NCBI RefSeq assembly: GCF_963169125.1 | Contig: NC_084796.1 | Location: forward strand, 210,617,948-210,681,947 | Direction of reading: 5' to 3' | Length of the DNA stretch: 64,000 nucleotides | Source of the DNA: Humulus lupulus | Taxonomy: Eukaryota; Streptophyta; Magnoliopsida; Rosales; Cannabaceae | Made by a program: the position numbers and the translations under genes | Shown: one piece after another, positions 36,480 through 48,037 of the stretch | Numbering within the stretch: the stretch's first letter is position 1 | Layout of the letters: each line of letters opens with the position of its first letter | Notes under the pieces: generated by a model | The model's database searches: none | The model's input: the letters and a program-made list of their open reading frames with translations, nothing else | What the model was told of the DNA's origin: nothing

Positions 36480-37382
36480 TGTTTACCGAGATTTTCGGAA
36501 ACTATATTAATGGAAAATAAGTGAGGTTAATGATATGGAATTTAGAGGGTAAAGACAGGTTTTTTACGTGGTTGGGGCGTTAATGAGCCTTAGTCCACGA
36601 GTCAGTTGTATTAGAGCTTGGAAAGTCTCTTACAATGGAGTTTTTCTCTATATTTTGACAGAGTAATTGTATACAAGTCAAAGAGAGGTCCCTTCTCCAG
36701 TGCTCTATCGCCTATATTTATAGGCTCATAGGAGCATTGGGCTTGGGCCGGGCATGACCCGGACCCATCAAAGATATGGGCACCCTTGGCTTCTCTGGCG
36801 GAAGCCCAATACAAAGGATAAAAATACAAAAAACTGAGAAATATTAAGGTCCAATGGGGCAGCCCAAGAACTATATTTCGCCCGACAAAATGGGGCTTTT
36901 GGTCTGGGCACTCCGAGTTACGAGGTAGATTCAGGGGACAAAGCCAGTCAGTGCACTGGCAGCGTAGGTCTGAACCAGCGGCGTGCAATCCCATGGTGGC
37001 CTTTTCCGCAGGTGAAAAGTGGGGACAACCCCCATGTGTCGTGGGGCGGCTTCAAAGTCACAGATGCCTTTTCTTGCAAACCGAGAGTACTTGACTCGAG
37101 TTCGTTTACCTCTGTCCCTCTTCGTTTACCACAGGCCCGAACCATTTACCAGGCTGCGGGACCGTTTTGCGTACACCTCGATCGTAACCCCAACTGGCCA
37201 TACGTCTCCTGGACTATCGTTCTGGATCATCCATCCTGGCCACTGTCCGGGTCTGGACCCCACTTGGCTGTCGTTCTCGATCATTCCCCTACTAAGTGGG
37301 CCTGGGCCGGGCCTAAATCCAATTGCCCAGAGTATGGGCCTGGACCACCGTCCTCGGCCCAAGGCAAGAAATGGGGATAACA
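36480..37382 (-). repeat. 5' LTR of Tat element 2
   Basis: 903 bp, about 95% identical by eye to 23751-24653. Followed by the duplication TATAT (37383-37387). Confidence 0.9.
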
Positions 37383-37387
37383 TATAT

Positions 37388-39314
37388 ATATATACAAAAG
37401 TTTATAAAAGAAATAATAAAATATTTATAGCTTGATGAATAGTATTACACTATCTATAGAGAAATACTATTCATTTAGGTAAAAAAAATATAAATTTACA
37501 TCACCTATCAGAAAGACTATTTAACTATTTTTTTTCTCTTAATTATATTTTAGCTCATCAAGTAGGGTGCTCTAAAACACTATTACAAAAATGTGGTTAA
37601 AACTTGTAAAGAGAGAGGGACACACGGGTACTAAAACAATAGCGCCAAAAATTTCTCATTCTCTCATTCCCTCATTCTCTCAATTCCCTCAGTCGCACTC
37701 TCTCACAACTCTCGTCTCTTTCTTCCTTGCTCTCACAGACCCATTTCTCGTGCAGGTGTACTGACGGAGGCTTCGGGGGACTTGATAATGCGGAGGCTCG
37801 GCATGCTCAAAGACGTGTGGCTGGCAACGAGATGTGATGTGGTCGATGCCGTGAGACTGTAAACGGGGTTGGGTTTGAAGCTTAGAGCTAGGTTGAAGTC
37901 GGGGGTTGGTTAATTTGTAGAGAAGGGGTCGAGAAGAAAGGGAGAGAGGTAGTTTAATATATATATATATTAATTAGATTTATCTTTATTAAAATAAATG
38001 TTTAGATCTGATTTTCTTCTTTGTTGAATCATATTCTCTAGAATGTTATTTGCCTAAAAAGTTTGAATTTGAATTTGAATTTGAGAATTGTTCCTTGAAT
38101 TACTTTTCAATCATTTGGTTTAGGTACTTTATAATTGTGGTGCAGATGAGTTGCAAAGCTGTATTCTTCACTTCCGAAGTGAATTCTTATTTAGGCTCTT
38201 GCCTCCAAAAAATGCTGCCAACGTTGGGGTAGAAAATATATGTACTAGGCTTGTTAGGAGCATGGCTTCAAGGGTTATAATATTCTTTTTAGACATGCTT
38301 CTCTTATCAAACCCCTTTCAGAATCAGGAAAGCTAAGGATGTGGGCCAGAGGAGACAAGGAGTTTAGTCCTAGATATCCTCTTATGCTTCAATTAGGTTC
38401 ATCCTTGACAGAAAATGCTCTTGCACCCCAAAAGCAGAAGCATTGATGGCTGGTATATCTGTAGAGTGCTATTGTGGAAAGGAACAGCCAATTTCAAGTT
38501 CATATATTTAGGAAGATTTTTTTGTTGAGAGTAGCAGATAGATGGGCTAGTTCTATTGGCAGTTTTTGAGGTACACGACTAGTCCTTTCACATTTCAGTT
38601 CATTTTTCTTCATTTAAATTTGTTTTGCAGCTGAAACTACTTCTTATATTTTTGTCAGGTTTGTGGTTAATTTTTACAAATTATTGATACCCTATCACCT
38701 AAGCGGTCAATGTTTGTTGTGGATGAAAGAAAGAGAATCGTATGCTATGCTCACTAAAAATTTAAATTTTGTCTTTTTATTTTTAATTTCATCGGCTGAG
38801 ACTCTCTTCTCATTTGTTGGGATATTGTCCCAATTTGCATATATTTACATATAGTATAGCAATAAAGGTTTTTATGTTCATTATCTTAAAGTTTATCTTC
38901 TTATAAACTTGTATTTCCTTTTACTTTACTAACAAAATGGCAAACAAAATAATTGTTAAAATCTTATAATTGCTACCTTCTTCAATTTTGAATATTGGCA
39001 CTTTTAGTTCAAACAATTGAATAGAATAAGTTGTGATTGTAATCTTATTTGAATGTCAGACTATTTGTAGTTGTTATTTATGGTACAAAATGCAACTTCT
39101 TGGAGTGAATAATAAACTTCTTATGTTTTAGTGTTCCAAGCATGTATTTTTATTTTTATAGTTAGGCTTTTACATTATTATTATTATTAACAACATCATA
39201 ATAATGAGGTGCATTACCACAGTGTTATTTGTAGTCATCTGAAAAAGAAATTATTATACTTGTTACTAACTTTGCAACCACGTTTGTTCACCTTGTTTTT
39301 TGTTTGTTGGAAAG
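37388..39314 (+). other. CACTA interior with leader-like and exon-like sequence
   Basis: 37640-37760 is a CT-rich leader-like stretch (repeats of CTCATTC/TCTCTC). 38145-38340 follows a good 3'-splice site (GTGGTGCAG) and is open in one frame (RLVRSMASRVIIFFLDMLL). A second exon-like piece sits near 38631-38659 between TTTTGCAG and GTTTGTGG. These look like remnants of a spliced gene carried by the CACTA, either its own transposition gene or captured host DNA. I do not recognise the protein. The end (GAAAG, 39310-39314) is the duplicated target of the Reina-type element. Confidence 0.4.
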
Positions 39315-39627
39315 TGATATGTTATCACAGAATGACAAAGCTAAAAACAATCAATTCAGTAGCTCAACAATTCACAGCCAGTCTTTTCATTGAAATACCA
39401 AGAATTCGATAGCTTGGTTCTCTCCAAAATACAATAAACTCTTAGACAAAATCCACCCCCTCTCACACTAACCAAACGCTCTTTATACTAAGGCTTACGG
39501 CTCTATTGTATACCCCAACATACCCAACAATTCCCCCTCTAACTAACTCTACTCCTTCTTTGCTGACTTGGCATTCTCTTTGCTTCTATCCAACCTGGCA
39601 TACACATAGGTCAAGGGTGGCCTATCA
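39315..39627 (-). repeat. 3' LTR of the Reina-type element
   Basis: 313 bp, TGATAGGCC...ATATCA on the minus strand. Confidence 0.9.
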
Positions 39628-41527
39628 TTACCCCTGGCCCAAACACGCACCTTGTCCTCAAGGTGGAAACTTGGGAACTGCTACTGAATTGTGGTGAAAT
39701 TCTCCCAAGTAGACTCAAACTCGGGCAGGTGCAGCCATTTAATCAACACTTGAGGGTGTTCTTTATGTGTTCCTAGGTGCATATCCAAAACAGTTTTAGG
39801 TTCTAAGAGCCATTCAAGCTCTGCTGTCAATTCCTTGGGAAGAGTGGTCGCTGCTTGGTGAGGACCCAAGGCTGGCCTGAGCATAGATACATGAAAGACT
39901 AGATGTATTTTGGCATCTACAGGTAGCTGTAGCTTGTACGCAGTCCCCCTACCTTGGACAGAATCTGAAATGGCCCAAAAAACAGAGGTTCCAACTTTTG
40001 ATTCCGCTACCTAGCTAATGTTCGCTGCCTATATGGCTTGAGTTTCACATAAACTCGATCCCCAACCATATACTCGATGTCCCTTCTCTTCTTGTCCGCT
40101 TGGTGCTTCATCTTTTGTTGGGCACGGTGTAAATTTAGTTTCAGCAAGTCCAAAGTCTCATCACGAGCCCGCAGGTTGTGCTCAACAACAGAAACAATTG
40201 TTTGATTGCCTTCAAATCGGAGTAGTGGTGGTGGATCCCGGTGGTACAAGGCTTTGAAAGGCATCATACCTGCTACAGAGTGATAAGAAGTATTGTACCA
40301 ATACTCTGCCCATGCTAACCATTTTACCCATTGTGATGGTTCAGAGCTCACAAAATAGCGAAGATAAGTTTCCAAACAATGATTGAGCACCTCAGTTTGG
40401 CCATCCGTTTGTGGATGGTAGGCTGAGCTATGCTTAAGCATCGTGCCCTGCAACTTGAATAACTCTTTCCAAAAAAGGCTGAGAAAGATTTTATCCCTAT
40501 CTGCACTATATATCTTGGAATGCCATGGAGTTTGACCACGTCCCTAACAAAAACGGAAGCGACTGTGGCTGCTGTATATGGATGTCGAAGAGGGACAAAA
40601 TGTCCATATTTTGAAAGGCGATCAACTACAACGAGGATGGAGTCAAATCCATGAGAGTGCGGAAGGCCCTCTATAAAATCCATTGAGATATCATCCCTTA
40701 CTTGCTCCGGTATAGGGAGGGGCTGTAGCAAACCAGCCGGGGATTGAGCCAAATATTTACTTTGCTGACATGTGTGACATTTAGCTAAAAACTTCTGTAT
40801 ATCTCTCCTCATTTCATGCCAATAGAGGTCGACAGCCACCCTTTGGAATGTCCGAAAAGCCCCCGCATGACCCCCCATGCTACTTCCATGATACTCTTGT
40901 AATAGCAGCGGTATAAAAGGTGAAGAAGAGGGAATAACTAACCTGCCCTTAAATTTTAAACAACCTTGATTGAATGAGTAACCAGAACACGCCTTCCCTG
41001 CTTGAAGTTGCTTAATGATCTTGGACAAAATAGGGTCAGTAGCGACATGGTCCCTCAAATCAGGAATAGAAACCAGGTTGGGCACCGAAATGGCTTGGCA
41101 CTCCATCACTGGAGGGATTCTTGATAGGGCATCGGCAGCTTTGTTCTCAAGTCCCGGTCTGTATAGTATTTTAAAATCATATCCCAGTAAATTCGTTAGC
41201 CATTTTTGATGTTCTGTTGCTACCACTCGCTACTCAAGTAAATACCGTAGGCTCCTTTGATCAGTTCGAACAATGAACTGGCGTCCCAACAAATAAGGGC
41301 CCCATTTCTGTATGGCTAGCACCATTGCCATGAGTTCCCTCTCATATACTAATTTACAACGAGCTCGGGGTGATAAATCCTTGCTGAAATAAGCTATCGG
41401 ACGCTGCTGTTGCATCAAAACAACCCCAAGACCAATGCCAGATGCATCAGTCTCTACTACAAATGGAGCTGAAAAATTGGGCAAGGCTAGAACTGGGACA
41501 TCGCACATGGACTGCTTCAGTTGTAAG
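39549..41527 (-). pseudogene. Reina-type pol: RNase H, integrase, chromodomain (broken)
   Basis: RNase H (41160-41520) has [18 protein letters not shown] and [18 protein letters not shown]. Integrase (40000-41160) has a CHTCQQSK zinc motif, VVDRLSKYGHFVPL, and then AYHPQTDGQTEVLN. The chromodomain (about 39681-39850) reads PQVLIKWLHLPEFESTWEN. A frameshift splits the integrase core near 40450. TAG interrupts after TTIQ (39681-39683) and other shifts lie around 39900-40010. Ignoring that TAG, the frame continues through the polypurine tract into the 3' LTR and stops at 39549-39551. In live relatives the chromodomain guides integration. Confidence 0.85.
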
Positions 41528-42832
41528 TGTTATCCCCAAAAATGGAGATTGATGACGTGGCAATAGAGGTGACAAATGGCAGTACATGGTCCGTAAAAGA
41601 CACATTAAATAGTCAATAAATACATTGACTCCTCAGAGTTGTGATAAAGTGACCCGGTAGACTGGTGAAAAGTTTGGACTGCTTGAAAGATGTCATAACC
41701 AAGCCAAGTGCATCATAGGAGACCCCAAGGGGTGGTCCTAGGAGACCCCAAGGGGGTGGTCCTAGGAGAACTAAGGAAAGTGCATCCTAGGAGATCCCAA
41801 GGGTGTGGTCCGAGGAGACCCCAAGGGGGTGGTCCTAGGAGAGCTGAGGAGAGTGCATCCTAGGAGATCCCAAGGGTGTGGTTCGAGGAAAGCTAAGGAG
41901 AGTGCATCCTAGGAGAGCTAAGGAGAGTGCATCCTAGGAGATCCCAAGGGTGTGGTCTGAGGAGACCCCAAGGTTGAGGTCCGAGGAGACCCCAAGAATT
42001 TGGTCTTTATACATATGTCCAGCAAGTGCATGGTTGCCCAAATAAAGAGTGCCATGTTAGAGGAGAGATATGGCATGCTAGAGAAGAGTGCCATGTTAGA
42101 GGAGAGATATGGCATGCTAGAGGAGAGTGCCATGTTAGAGGAGAGATATGGCATGTTGGAGGAGAGGACTGCATGTCCTACCACCATGCACTTGTCCGAC
42201 CAACAAAAACATGTCCTACCACCATGCACATGTCCGACCAGCACTTGCATGAGTGGTCAGTAGGAGGTGGATCAACTAGCTAGAGGAGGACTAAGTCAAG
42301 ATTCCCAGAAACGGCTTCAACAAGATATGCGGGAATCTCTCATTCTTCCCACAAATGGGGGGTTTGTTACATTTTGAATATATTTTTTAATTTAAATGTA
42401 ATAAATATAATAAAATATCCCGATTCTAGGGATATCAGATGTATGACCCTAAGCTTATAAATAGAGGACTTATGGGATTAGAGAGGGGTTCGACTTCTTC
42501 TTTCTAGACTTTTGGGTCTGAGTATTCTAGAGAGAGAAAATTTGGGTCTGAGTATTATAGAGAGAGAAAGTGCTAGTATTTGAAAGGATTCTTGTATTTT
42601 TGCAATCTGTACTGAAGAAACTCAGTTGGCTCAGTCCATCTGATCTTGAGTACAGATTTATAATCGCAACTCTAAGTGGATTAGGCTATTACCGACTGAT
42701 CGAGGCTGAACCACTATAAAAATCTTCTATGTTATTTACTTTTCTTGTTTGAACTGTCTGTGTTATTTAAATTCTCTTGAAGGTTTGTCGTATTTGACGT
42801 TCTCACGTCGTTGGCTAAAAACACAGTCAACA
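41528..42832 (+). mobile_element. Tat-type solo LTR, 1305 bp, with internal tandem repeats
   Basis: It starts TGTTATCCCC and ends CAGTCAACA, interrupting the Reina pol frame exactly between RT/RNase H parts. Flanks are GTAAG (41523-41527) and TTAAG (42833-42837), a target duplication with one mismatch. It carries CTTATAAATAGAGG (about 42455) and the Tat block AAGTGGATTAGGCTATTACCG ... AACCACTATAAA (about 42675-42720), shared with 2310-2358. 41717-42000 is an irregular array of AGGAGACCCCAAGGGGGTGG-type units, and 42047-42163 holds three 39-bp units. Confidence 0.85.
42047..42163 (+). repeat. Three tandem 39-bp units in the solo LTR
   Basis: Units start GAGTGCCATGTTAGAGGAG and are nearly identical. 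Confidence 0.85.
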
Positions 42833-44040
42833 TTAAGAATGCGTCTTGTGCCTCCTTGCTCTAGCTGAACGCATCCTTCTTTAATTGGTCTGTTAAAGGT
42901 CTTACCAACTACCCATACCCTCTAAAAAATTTCCTATAATAGCCGGTAAGGCCGAGAAATCCCCGTAGCTCCTTAATAGTTTTCGGAACTGGCCATTGGG
43001 ACATTGTAGCGAGTTTATGCGGGTCGGCTGAAACCCCTTTCTTTGAAACGATGTGTCCCAAGTACTCAAGCTTAGATTGAGCAAATAAACATTTCTTTTT
43101 ATTTGCATATAGCTGGTGTTGGCTGAGGCGAGTGAGGACCATTTCTAGGTGTTGTAAATGCTGCTCCATTGATGCCCTACAGATGAGAATGTCATAAAAA
43201 AAAACTAGTACGAATTTTCGCAAAAATTCGCGAAATACTTCGTTCATCAAAGCTTGAAAGGTTGCAGGTGCGTTGGTCAGACCAAATGGCATCACTAGAA
43301 ATACGTAGTGCCCTTCATGTGTTCGGAAGGCCATCTTTTCTACGTCCTTTGCTGCCACTCTTATTTGGTGGTATCCCGACTTGAGGTACAGTTTAGAGAA
43401 CACTTGTGCCCCGTAGAGTTCATCAAGGAGCTCGTCGATAATCGGAATGGGAAATTTATCAGCAACCGTCTCTCGGTTGAGAGCTCTATAGTCCACACAA
43501 AACCTCCAACTGCCATCCTTTTTCTTCACCAAGAGCACCAGGCTCGAAAAAGGGCTTGTGCTCGGCTGAACTATTCCTGCTTGCAACATCTCTGCCAGTA
43601 ACCTCTCTATTTCATCCTTTCGGATCTATGCATACCGATAAGGGCGAACAGAGGTCGGACCTGCCCCTTCCTTCAAGGTAATATGATGTTCATGGGATCG
43701 TTTTGGAGGTAATCCCACTGGCATGTGAAAAACTGAATCATGTTGCTGTAACAATTGGACCACCTCTGGTGACATCTCGGTTTGACCCTTAGCTTGGTCG
43801 ACTGTCAAGGAGCCAAGCTGAATCCAATACCCCTGCCCTTCTTGCTGGACTGAGTGAATCAAGGCTTTTAGAGAGATTTGAGATTTACATAAACTGGGGC
43901 AACCTTGTAATGTAATCCAGGAACCCCTTAATTCGAATGTCATCACCATTGTTTTCCAATTGACCTGCATATTCCCCAACGTCCCTAACCACTGAATCCT
44001 TAGAATTGCATCGGCACCTCCCAATTCCAACGGTAGGAAA
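42833..44040 (-). pseudogene. Reina-type pol: end of protease domain and reverse transcriptase (broken)
   Basis: 43626-44030 has LGGADAILRIQWLGTLG, the C-terminal hallmark of Reina protease, followed by the linker to RT. RT (42909-43589) has [20 protein letters not shown] and [17 protein letters not shown]. The catalytic box reads FFYDILI where relatives have FFDDILI, so a catalytic aspartate is lost. A stop near 43626 separates the two parts, and a frame change follows FRGYG (about 42909). A stop replaces the expected W near 42860. Confidence 0.85.
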
Positions 44041-45120
44041 TGTTAGAGAATATTATTTTATTGCTCAATGGAAAAGTGGAAAAACCAAAAATACAACTCT
44101 ATGCAAAAATACAATGGACAAGATAATATTTATTAAATAAGTATTACAACTCAATTGCTCAAAATACAAGTAAATAAAAAGATGTAGAAGAGGAAGATTA
44201 CAAACTCAATACCATAACAATACAAGTAAATAAGAAGAACAATAAGAACAAAAGAATGAAAACACAAACAAACTCTCACACAACCAAAGTGTAGAGTAGT
44301 GGGGATCACCAACTTGAACAAGGTTCAAGACCTTTGTTCAAAAGCTTATTTCCCCCTATTCTCTAAGCACTAAGGGATCTCTCAAGGAAATAGCTCTCTG
44401 GAATAATCAAGCCTCAAGGTGTATTTTTCAGCCAAGTGCTTTGTGGATGAAAAATGGTGTGTCTTACAAGTGAGCATTAGGCTCCTATTTATAGAGTTTG
44501 AGATACCCCTTTGAATTTCAAATTCCTCCAACCCCCATGGCTGTTACCAATGTTTAATTGGATGTTTTATGGAATTAAAATAGAGATTTGGGAGTTACTT
44601 AGTTGTTGGAAATGTTCAAAATTGGATAAAAACCGAAATTCAAAGAAGCTGTCAGCCACTAGGGCCGCGGTGCTTGTTCTAGGCGCCGCGGCGCTCAGTC
44701 AAGTTCAGCCACTAGGGCCGCGGCGCTTGTTCTAGGTGTCGCGGCGCTCAGTCAATTTCAGCAACAAATTTTTTCAGTTTTTTCCAAAACGTTCCAATTT
44801 ATTCCCACTTGATTTTGTAACTTCCATACATAATATGGGAGTTAAAATCATATCTCTATCAGCCATTTCTCATATGGCTTTATGAAATCCAATCTCAAAT
44901 GTGTAACATATAATATACACATTATTGGGTAATATTTGGGAGTTACAAATTTGTAACTGATTTTGTAACTCCAAAATATGTCACATTTGGGCACACACAT
45001 GTGTCCAATTTTGTGACTCTCAATAATATGTTACAAGGTGTGACAAATCACATTTGTGTGACAAATCACATTATGTCACATTATTTAATCTAACATTATA
45101 TTATTTAAAATAATATAACA
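44041..45120 (-). mobile_element. Solo LTR, Copia-like, 1080 bp
   Basis: TGTTAGAG...ATATAACA with a perfect 5-bp duplication GGAAA (44036-44040 and 45121-45125). The minus strand has CTATAAATAGGAGCC (about 44488-44502) as a TATA box. It contains two copies of a 60-bp GC-rich unit (about 44650-44755; GGGCCGCGG(C/T)GCTTG and GCGGCGCTCAGTCAA). It interrupts the Reina protease frame. Confidence 0.85.
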
Positions 45121-46651
45121 GGAAATCTGTTACCACTCGCAAGGACCCCAATTCCAGCTCAACGTTAGCACAAATGCCCTCAATTTGGACCCTGCCTCCA
45201 GTCCCCAATTGCACGCCATAGGAAGTGGTTGCTGTAATTGGAATCTGAGATGCCTCCACCAACTCCTTAGAGATAAAATTATGGGTTGCCCCACTATCGA
45301 TGCACTGTCACTGGGTGTTTAGCTATTGTGCCTGATATCTTCATTGTGTGAGCCGATGAGATCCCTACTAGAGAATTCAGTGACAACATAGCCAATTGCT
45401 CCTCGGACACTGCCTCAACACTTGAATCAGGGCTGGGTGGGAGGGAATCTTGAGTTTCTGACTCTTCAATGCATCGACGACCAGCATCACTTGCAAGGCT
45501 TTCTGCTCACATATATGTCCTCGATGAAACTTTTTGTCACATTTAAAGCATACCCCACAGTTCTTCTTATCTTGGTATTCTGCTTCCGTCAATCGTCGCT
45601 GCATAGGAGTACTAGTTTTGATCCTTGTTGTGATCCCTGTCTTCCCACTCGGCAGCCCGAAATTAGCTGGAGAAGGCACGGTCGAACTCCTTGACGAAGT
45701 GGTCATGGGCGTGTATCTTGGTATGGCAAGTGGGCTGGGAGTAGCCCTAACATTTCCTCCTTTCTGACGAAGGCCCAACCCTATCAATTGATGACCCTCC
45801 TCAATACGCTGAGTCGTTTCCATTATGTGGGCTAGGCCCGTTGGTTGCAATACATGCAGTGGCCCTTTGATTTTCTCTTTCAGACCCTTGATGAAGCTTC
45901 CTTCGAGGATATGCTCAGGATCTCCAACCACTGTAGACGCCAGGGACTCCCATTTAATCTGATATGCCCTCACCGTCGTCTCTTGCCTAACCGATAGTAG
46001 CTCCTCCGTCATTGATCCCACTGGTATCGCTCGGAATCGCAACAACAACAGGTGCTTCAACGTGGCCCAGGAAGTGATTGGACGTCGTTGATGTTCCTAC
46101 TGGAACCAATTCAGGGCATCTCCCTCTAGGCCGATGATGGCTTCCTCAAGCATATGAGCCTCTGTGAGCCTATTCAGTAGAAAATACAGTTCCACCTGAA
46201 ATACCCAGCCATTTGGGTTCTCTCCCGAGAACAGCGGTAGCTCCATCCTAGGCGGTCTGAAATCCCGTCCCCCTTGCGAATCCATCGGAGGAATTTGGAA
46301 ACTCGTCGACGTCATCGGAGGAGGGTAAGTTGTCGCCGGATCACCCATCGACCTATGAGATGATGAACTATCGCCGTCGACTACCTTACGATGTCGATCT
46401 TCCACCTCACTTGTGCCCCCAGCTTCTGTGCGAGTTAAAGTTTGCAGTAGCTGCGTAATGTGACCAATAAGGTACTCAACCTTCTTCTCCAATCCTGGGA
46501 TTCTCTGTGTATCAGCCCTAAGTGCTTCCAATTCTTGTGGAAATTGCTGCACTTGTGCTCGAATCTCAGACACCTCCTGTCGAAGCCCCAATTGAACCTC
46601 TTCTAGCTTTTCCTCCACCATTTCCAACTGAGCATTTTGCTTAGGTCCCAT
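45121..46651 (-). pseudogene. Reina-type gag and protease start (broken)
   Basis: Start ATG at 46651 (MGPKQNAQLEMVEEKLEEVQ), then a coiled-coil N-terminus and a capsid region (ELPLFSGENPNGWVFQVELY). A zinc knuckle of C-x2-C-x4-H-x4-C form (CFKCDKKFHRGHIC) lies at about 45500-45545. The protease active site IDSGATHNF is visible at about 45270-45300. A stop at about 46097-46099 interrupts the capsid region. The protease frame is disturbed near 45300-45380, and the domain is split by the solo LTR. Confidence 0.85.
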
Positions 46652-46662
46652 GTTAGATCTGG

Positions 46663-46673
46663 GCTCTGATACC
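46663..46673 (-). other. Primer binding site of the Reina-type element
   Basis: Minus-strand GGTATCAGAGC is the conserved complement of plant initiator-methionine tRNA, 4 nt from the LTR. Confidence 0.75.
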
Positions 46674-46677
46674 TTTA

Positions 46678-46990
46678 TGATATGTTATCACATAATGACA
46701 AAGCTAAAAACAATCAATTCAGTAGCTCAACAATTCACACCCAGCCTTTTCATTGAAATACCAAGAATTCGAGAGCTTGGTTCTCTACAAAATACAATAA
46801 ACTCTTAGACAAAATCCACCCCCTCTCACACTAACTAAACACTATTTATATTAAGGCTTACGGCTCTATCGTATACCCCAACATACCCAACAATTCCCCC
46901 TCTAACTAACTCTACTCCTTCTCTACTGACTTGGCATTCTCTTTGTTTCTATCCTTCCTGGCATACACATAGGTCAAGGGTGGCCTATCA
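46678..46990 (-). repeat. 5' LTR of the Reina-type element
   Basis: 313 bp, about 95% identical by eye to 39315-39627. Confidence 0.9.
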
Positions 46991-46995
46991 GAAAG

Positions 46996-47689
46996 TTTAA
47001 TAATTCTAACTTTATTCACAACTTAAAATTAAATTCATAGATGCTATAATAATTAATTATTGGTCAAATGTAAAATAATAATAATTTTATATTATAATGT
47101 GATTTTTCATGTTTCAGGGATGATTTTAGAAAGAAATTCATGACATTCAATCCTTACTTTGGAAAGACTATTGGTGACGAAGGTGACTACAAGGACAAGG
47201 AGAAGAAAGATATTTATTTTGACGATAAATTTAGTGTTTTGTTTTATTTGTGATTTTTATTAGAGTATAAGTTTTCTTTTTTGAGTGTTGAATTATTTAC
47301 TTTGTAAATCTAGTTATATTACTTTTTATTAGATTTGTAAATTGAATGTATAAATCTTGTTATTTTAATCTATAAGTTTTCAGATTTGTATATAAATGTT
47401 TTATTTAAATTATAATTTTTAATTTAAGCTTTTTGATGTGCATACTGTGCTAAATATCTATTTTATGACAAACTAGTTTTTTTGGAACTTTGCTAGATAT
47501 CTATTTTATGACAAACTTTTTTGGAACTATATATTTCTTTTATTAGAAAGTGTTAGAACTAATCAAATATAAATTTAATGTAACCAATGTATTTACTTTA
47601 ATTTTTTATGTGTATTCTTTTACTACAATTGTTGCGTTGATTTTGAAACTAATGGGCATTGACAGCATATTTGTAATGTCCTCTGGTGT
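46996..47689 (+). other. CACTA interior with a terminal exon-like ORF
   Basis: After TTTCAG (47112-47117), a frame starting DDFRKKFMTFNPYFGKTIG is open for 44 codons to TGA at 47251-47253. It is highly charged near its end. It looks like the last exon of a spliced gene, possibly the same one as the exon-like pieces near 38145-38660. Product unknown. The rest is AT-rich. Confidence 0.4.
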
Positions 47690-48037
47690 GGAAACTTTGT
47701 GACAATAAAAACTGTCACAGTAGAGAGTCAATCACGACACTTAATAACTGTTGGCATTGCCAGCAACGACGACACTTAATAATTGTCGGTGTTTCCAGCA
47801 ACGGCAACACCTAATAATTGTCGGTGTTGCCAACAACGTCAATACTTATTAACTGTTGGTGTTGCCAGCAGCGATGCATCTAATAACTTTCGGCGTTGCC
47901 CGCAACAATGACAGTGTTTAACTGTCGGCATAGCTACTCCTACACCGGCATAGGCAAATACGAAAATTAGTCGACTGTCGTCGTTGCTCAATAGCGACAG
48001 TTAAAAACTGTCGGGAAAGCCTGTTTTTGTAGTAGTG
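47690..48037. repeat. Right subterminal repeats and terminal inverted repeat of the CACTA element
   Basis: About six imperfect units such as GACACTTAATAA(C/T)TGT(C/T)GG and GTTGCCAGCAACG, then the terminal repeat ending TTTTTGTAGTAGTG. Confidence 0.75.

Larger units (their letters stand above)
23751..37382 (-). mobile_element. Tat-lineage LTR retrotransposon 2 (13.6 kb, complete)
   Basis: LTRs at 23751-24653 and 36480-37382 are both 903 bp (TGTTTACC...GGGGATAACA in plus reading), flanked by TATAT (23746-23750 and 37383-37387). Architecture is the same as element 1: minus-strand gag-pol, plus-strand antisense gene and a hairpin array between them. LTRs differ at about 49 of 903 positions by eye (about 5.4%), so it is older than element 1. 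LTR sequences of the two elements are unrelated by eye apart from their ends, so they are different families. Confidence 0.92.
39315..46990 (-). mobile_element. Reina-type chromovirus LTR retrotransposon (7.7 kb with two nested solo LTRs)
   Basis: LTRs at 39315-39627 and 46678-46990 are both 313 bp, flanked by GAAAG (39310-39314 and 46991-46995). Short LTRs, an initiator-methionine-type primer site, Gag-Pol in one direction and a C-terminal chromodomain fit the Reina lineage. LTR divergence is about 16 of 313 by eye (about 5%). Solo LTRs sit at 41528-42832 and 44041-45120. Without them the element is about 5.3 kb, the usual Reina size. Confidence 0.9.
9812..48037. mobile_element. CACTA (En/Spm-type) element, 38.2 kb including nested insertions
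   Basis: The left end reads CACTACTACAAAA, then CTTTCCCGACA. The right end, on the other strand, reads CACTACTACAAAA, then CTTTCCCGACAG. Both are flanked by the 3-bp target duplication ATT (9809-9811 and 48038-48040), as expected for this superfamily. Both ends carry subterminal arrays of short GACAGTTA/AACTGTCGG-type repeats. Without the three LTR elements it is about 5.2 kb. I found no recognisable transposase, so it looks non-autonomous or decayed. Remaining internal DNA includes exon-like pieces near 38145-38340 and 47118-47253. Confidence 0.85.

Noticed and set aside
23163..37575. MITE split by Tat element 2 (GAGCACTTCCAATGG ... GGGTGCTC)
   Set aside because: The ends are only loosely inverted and no target duplication matches.
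42000..42283. Repeat-rich ORFs in the solo LTR
   Set aside because: They are translations of the 39-bp tandem units with no sign of a protein family.
46663..46673. tRNA gene at the primer binding sites
   Set aside because: Only 11-18 nt match a tRNA 3' end; no cloverleaf is present.
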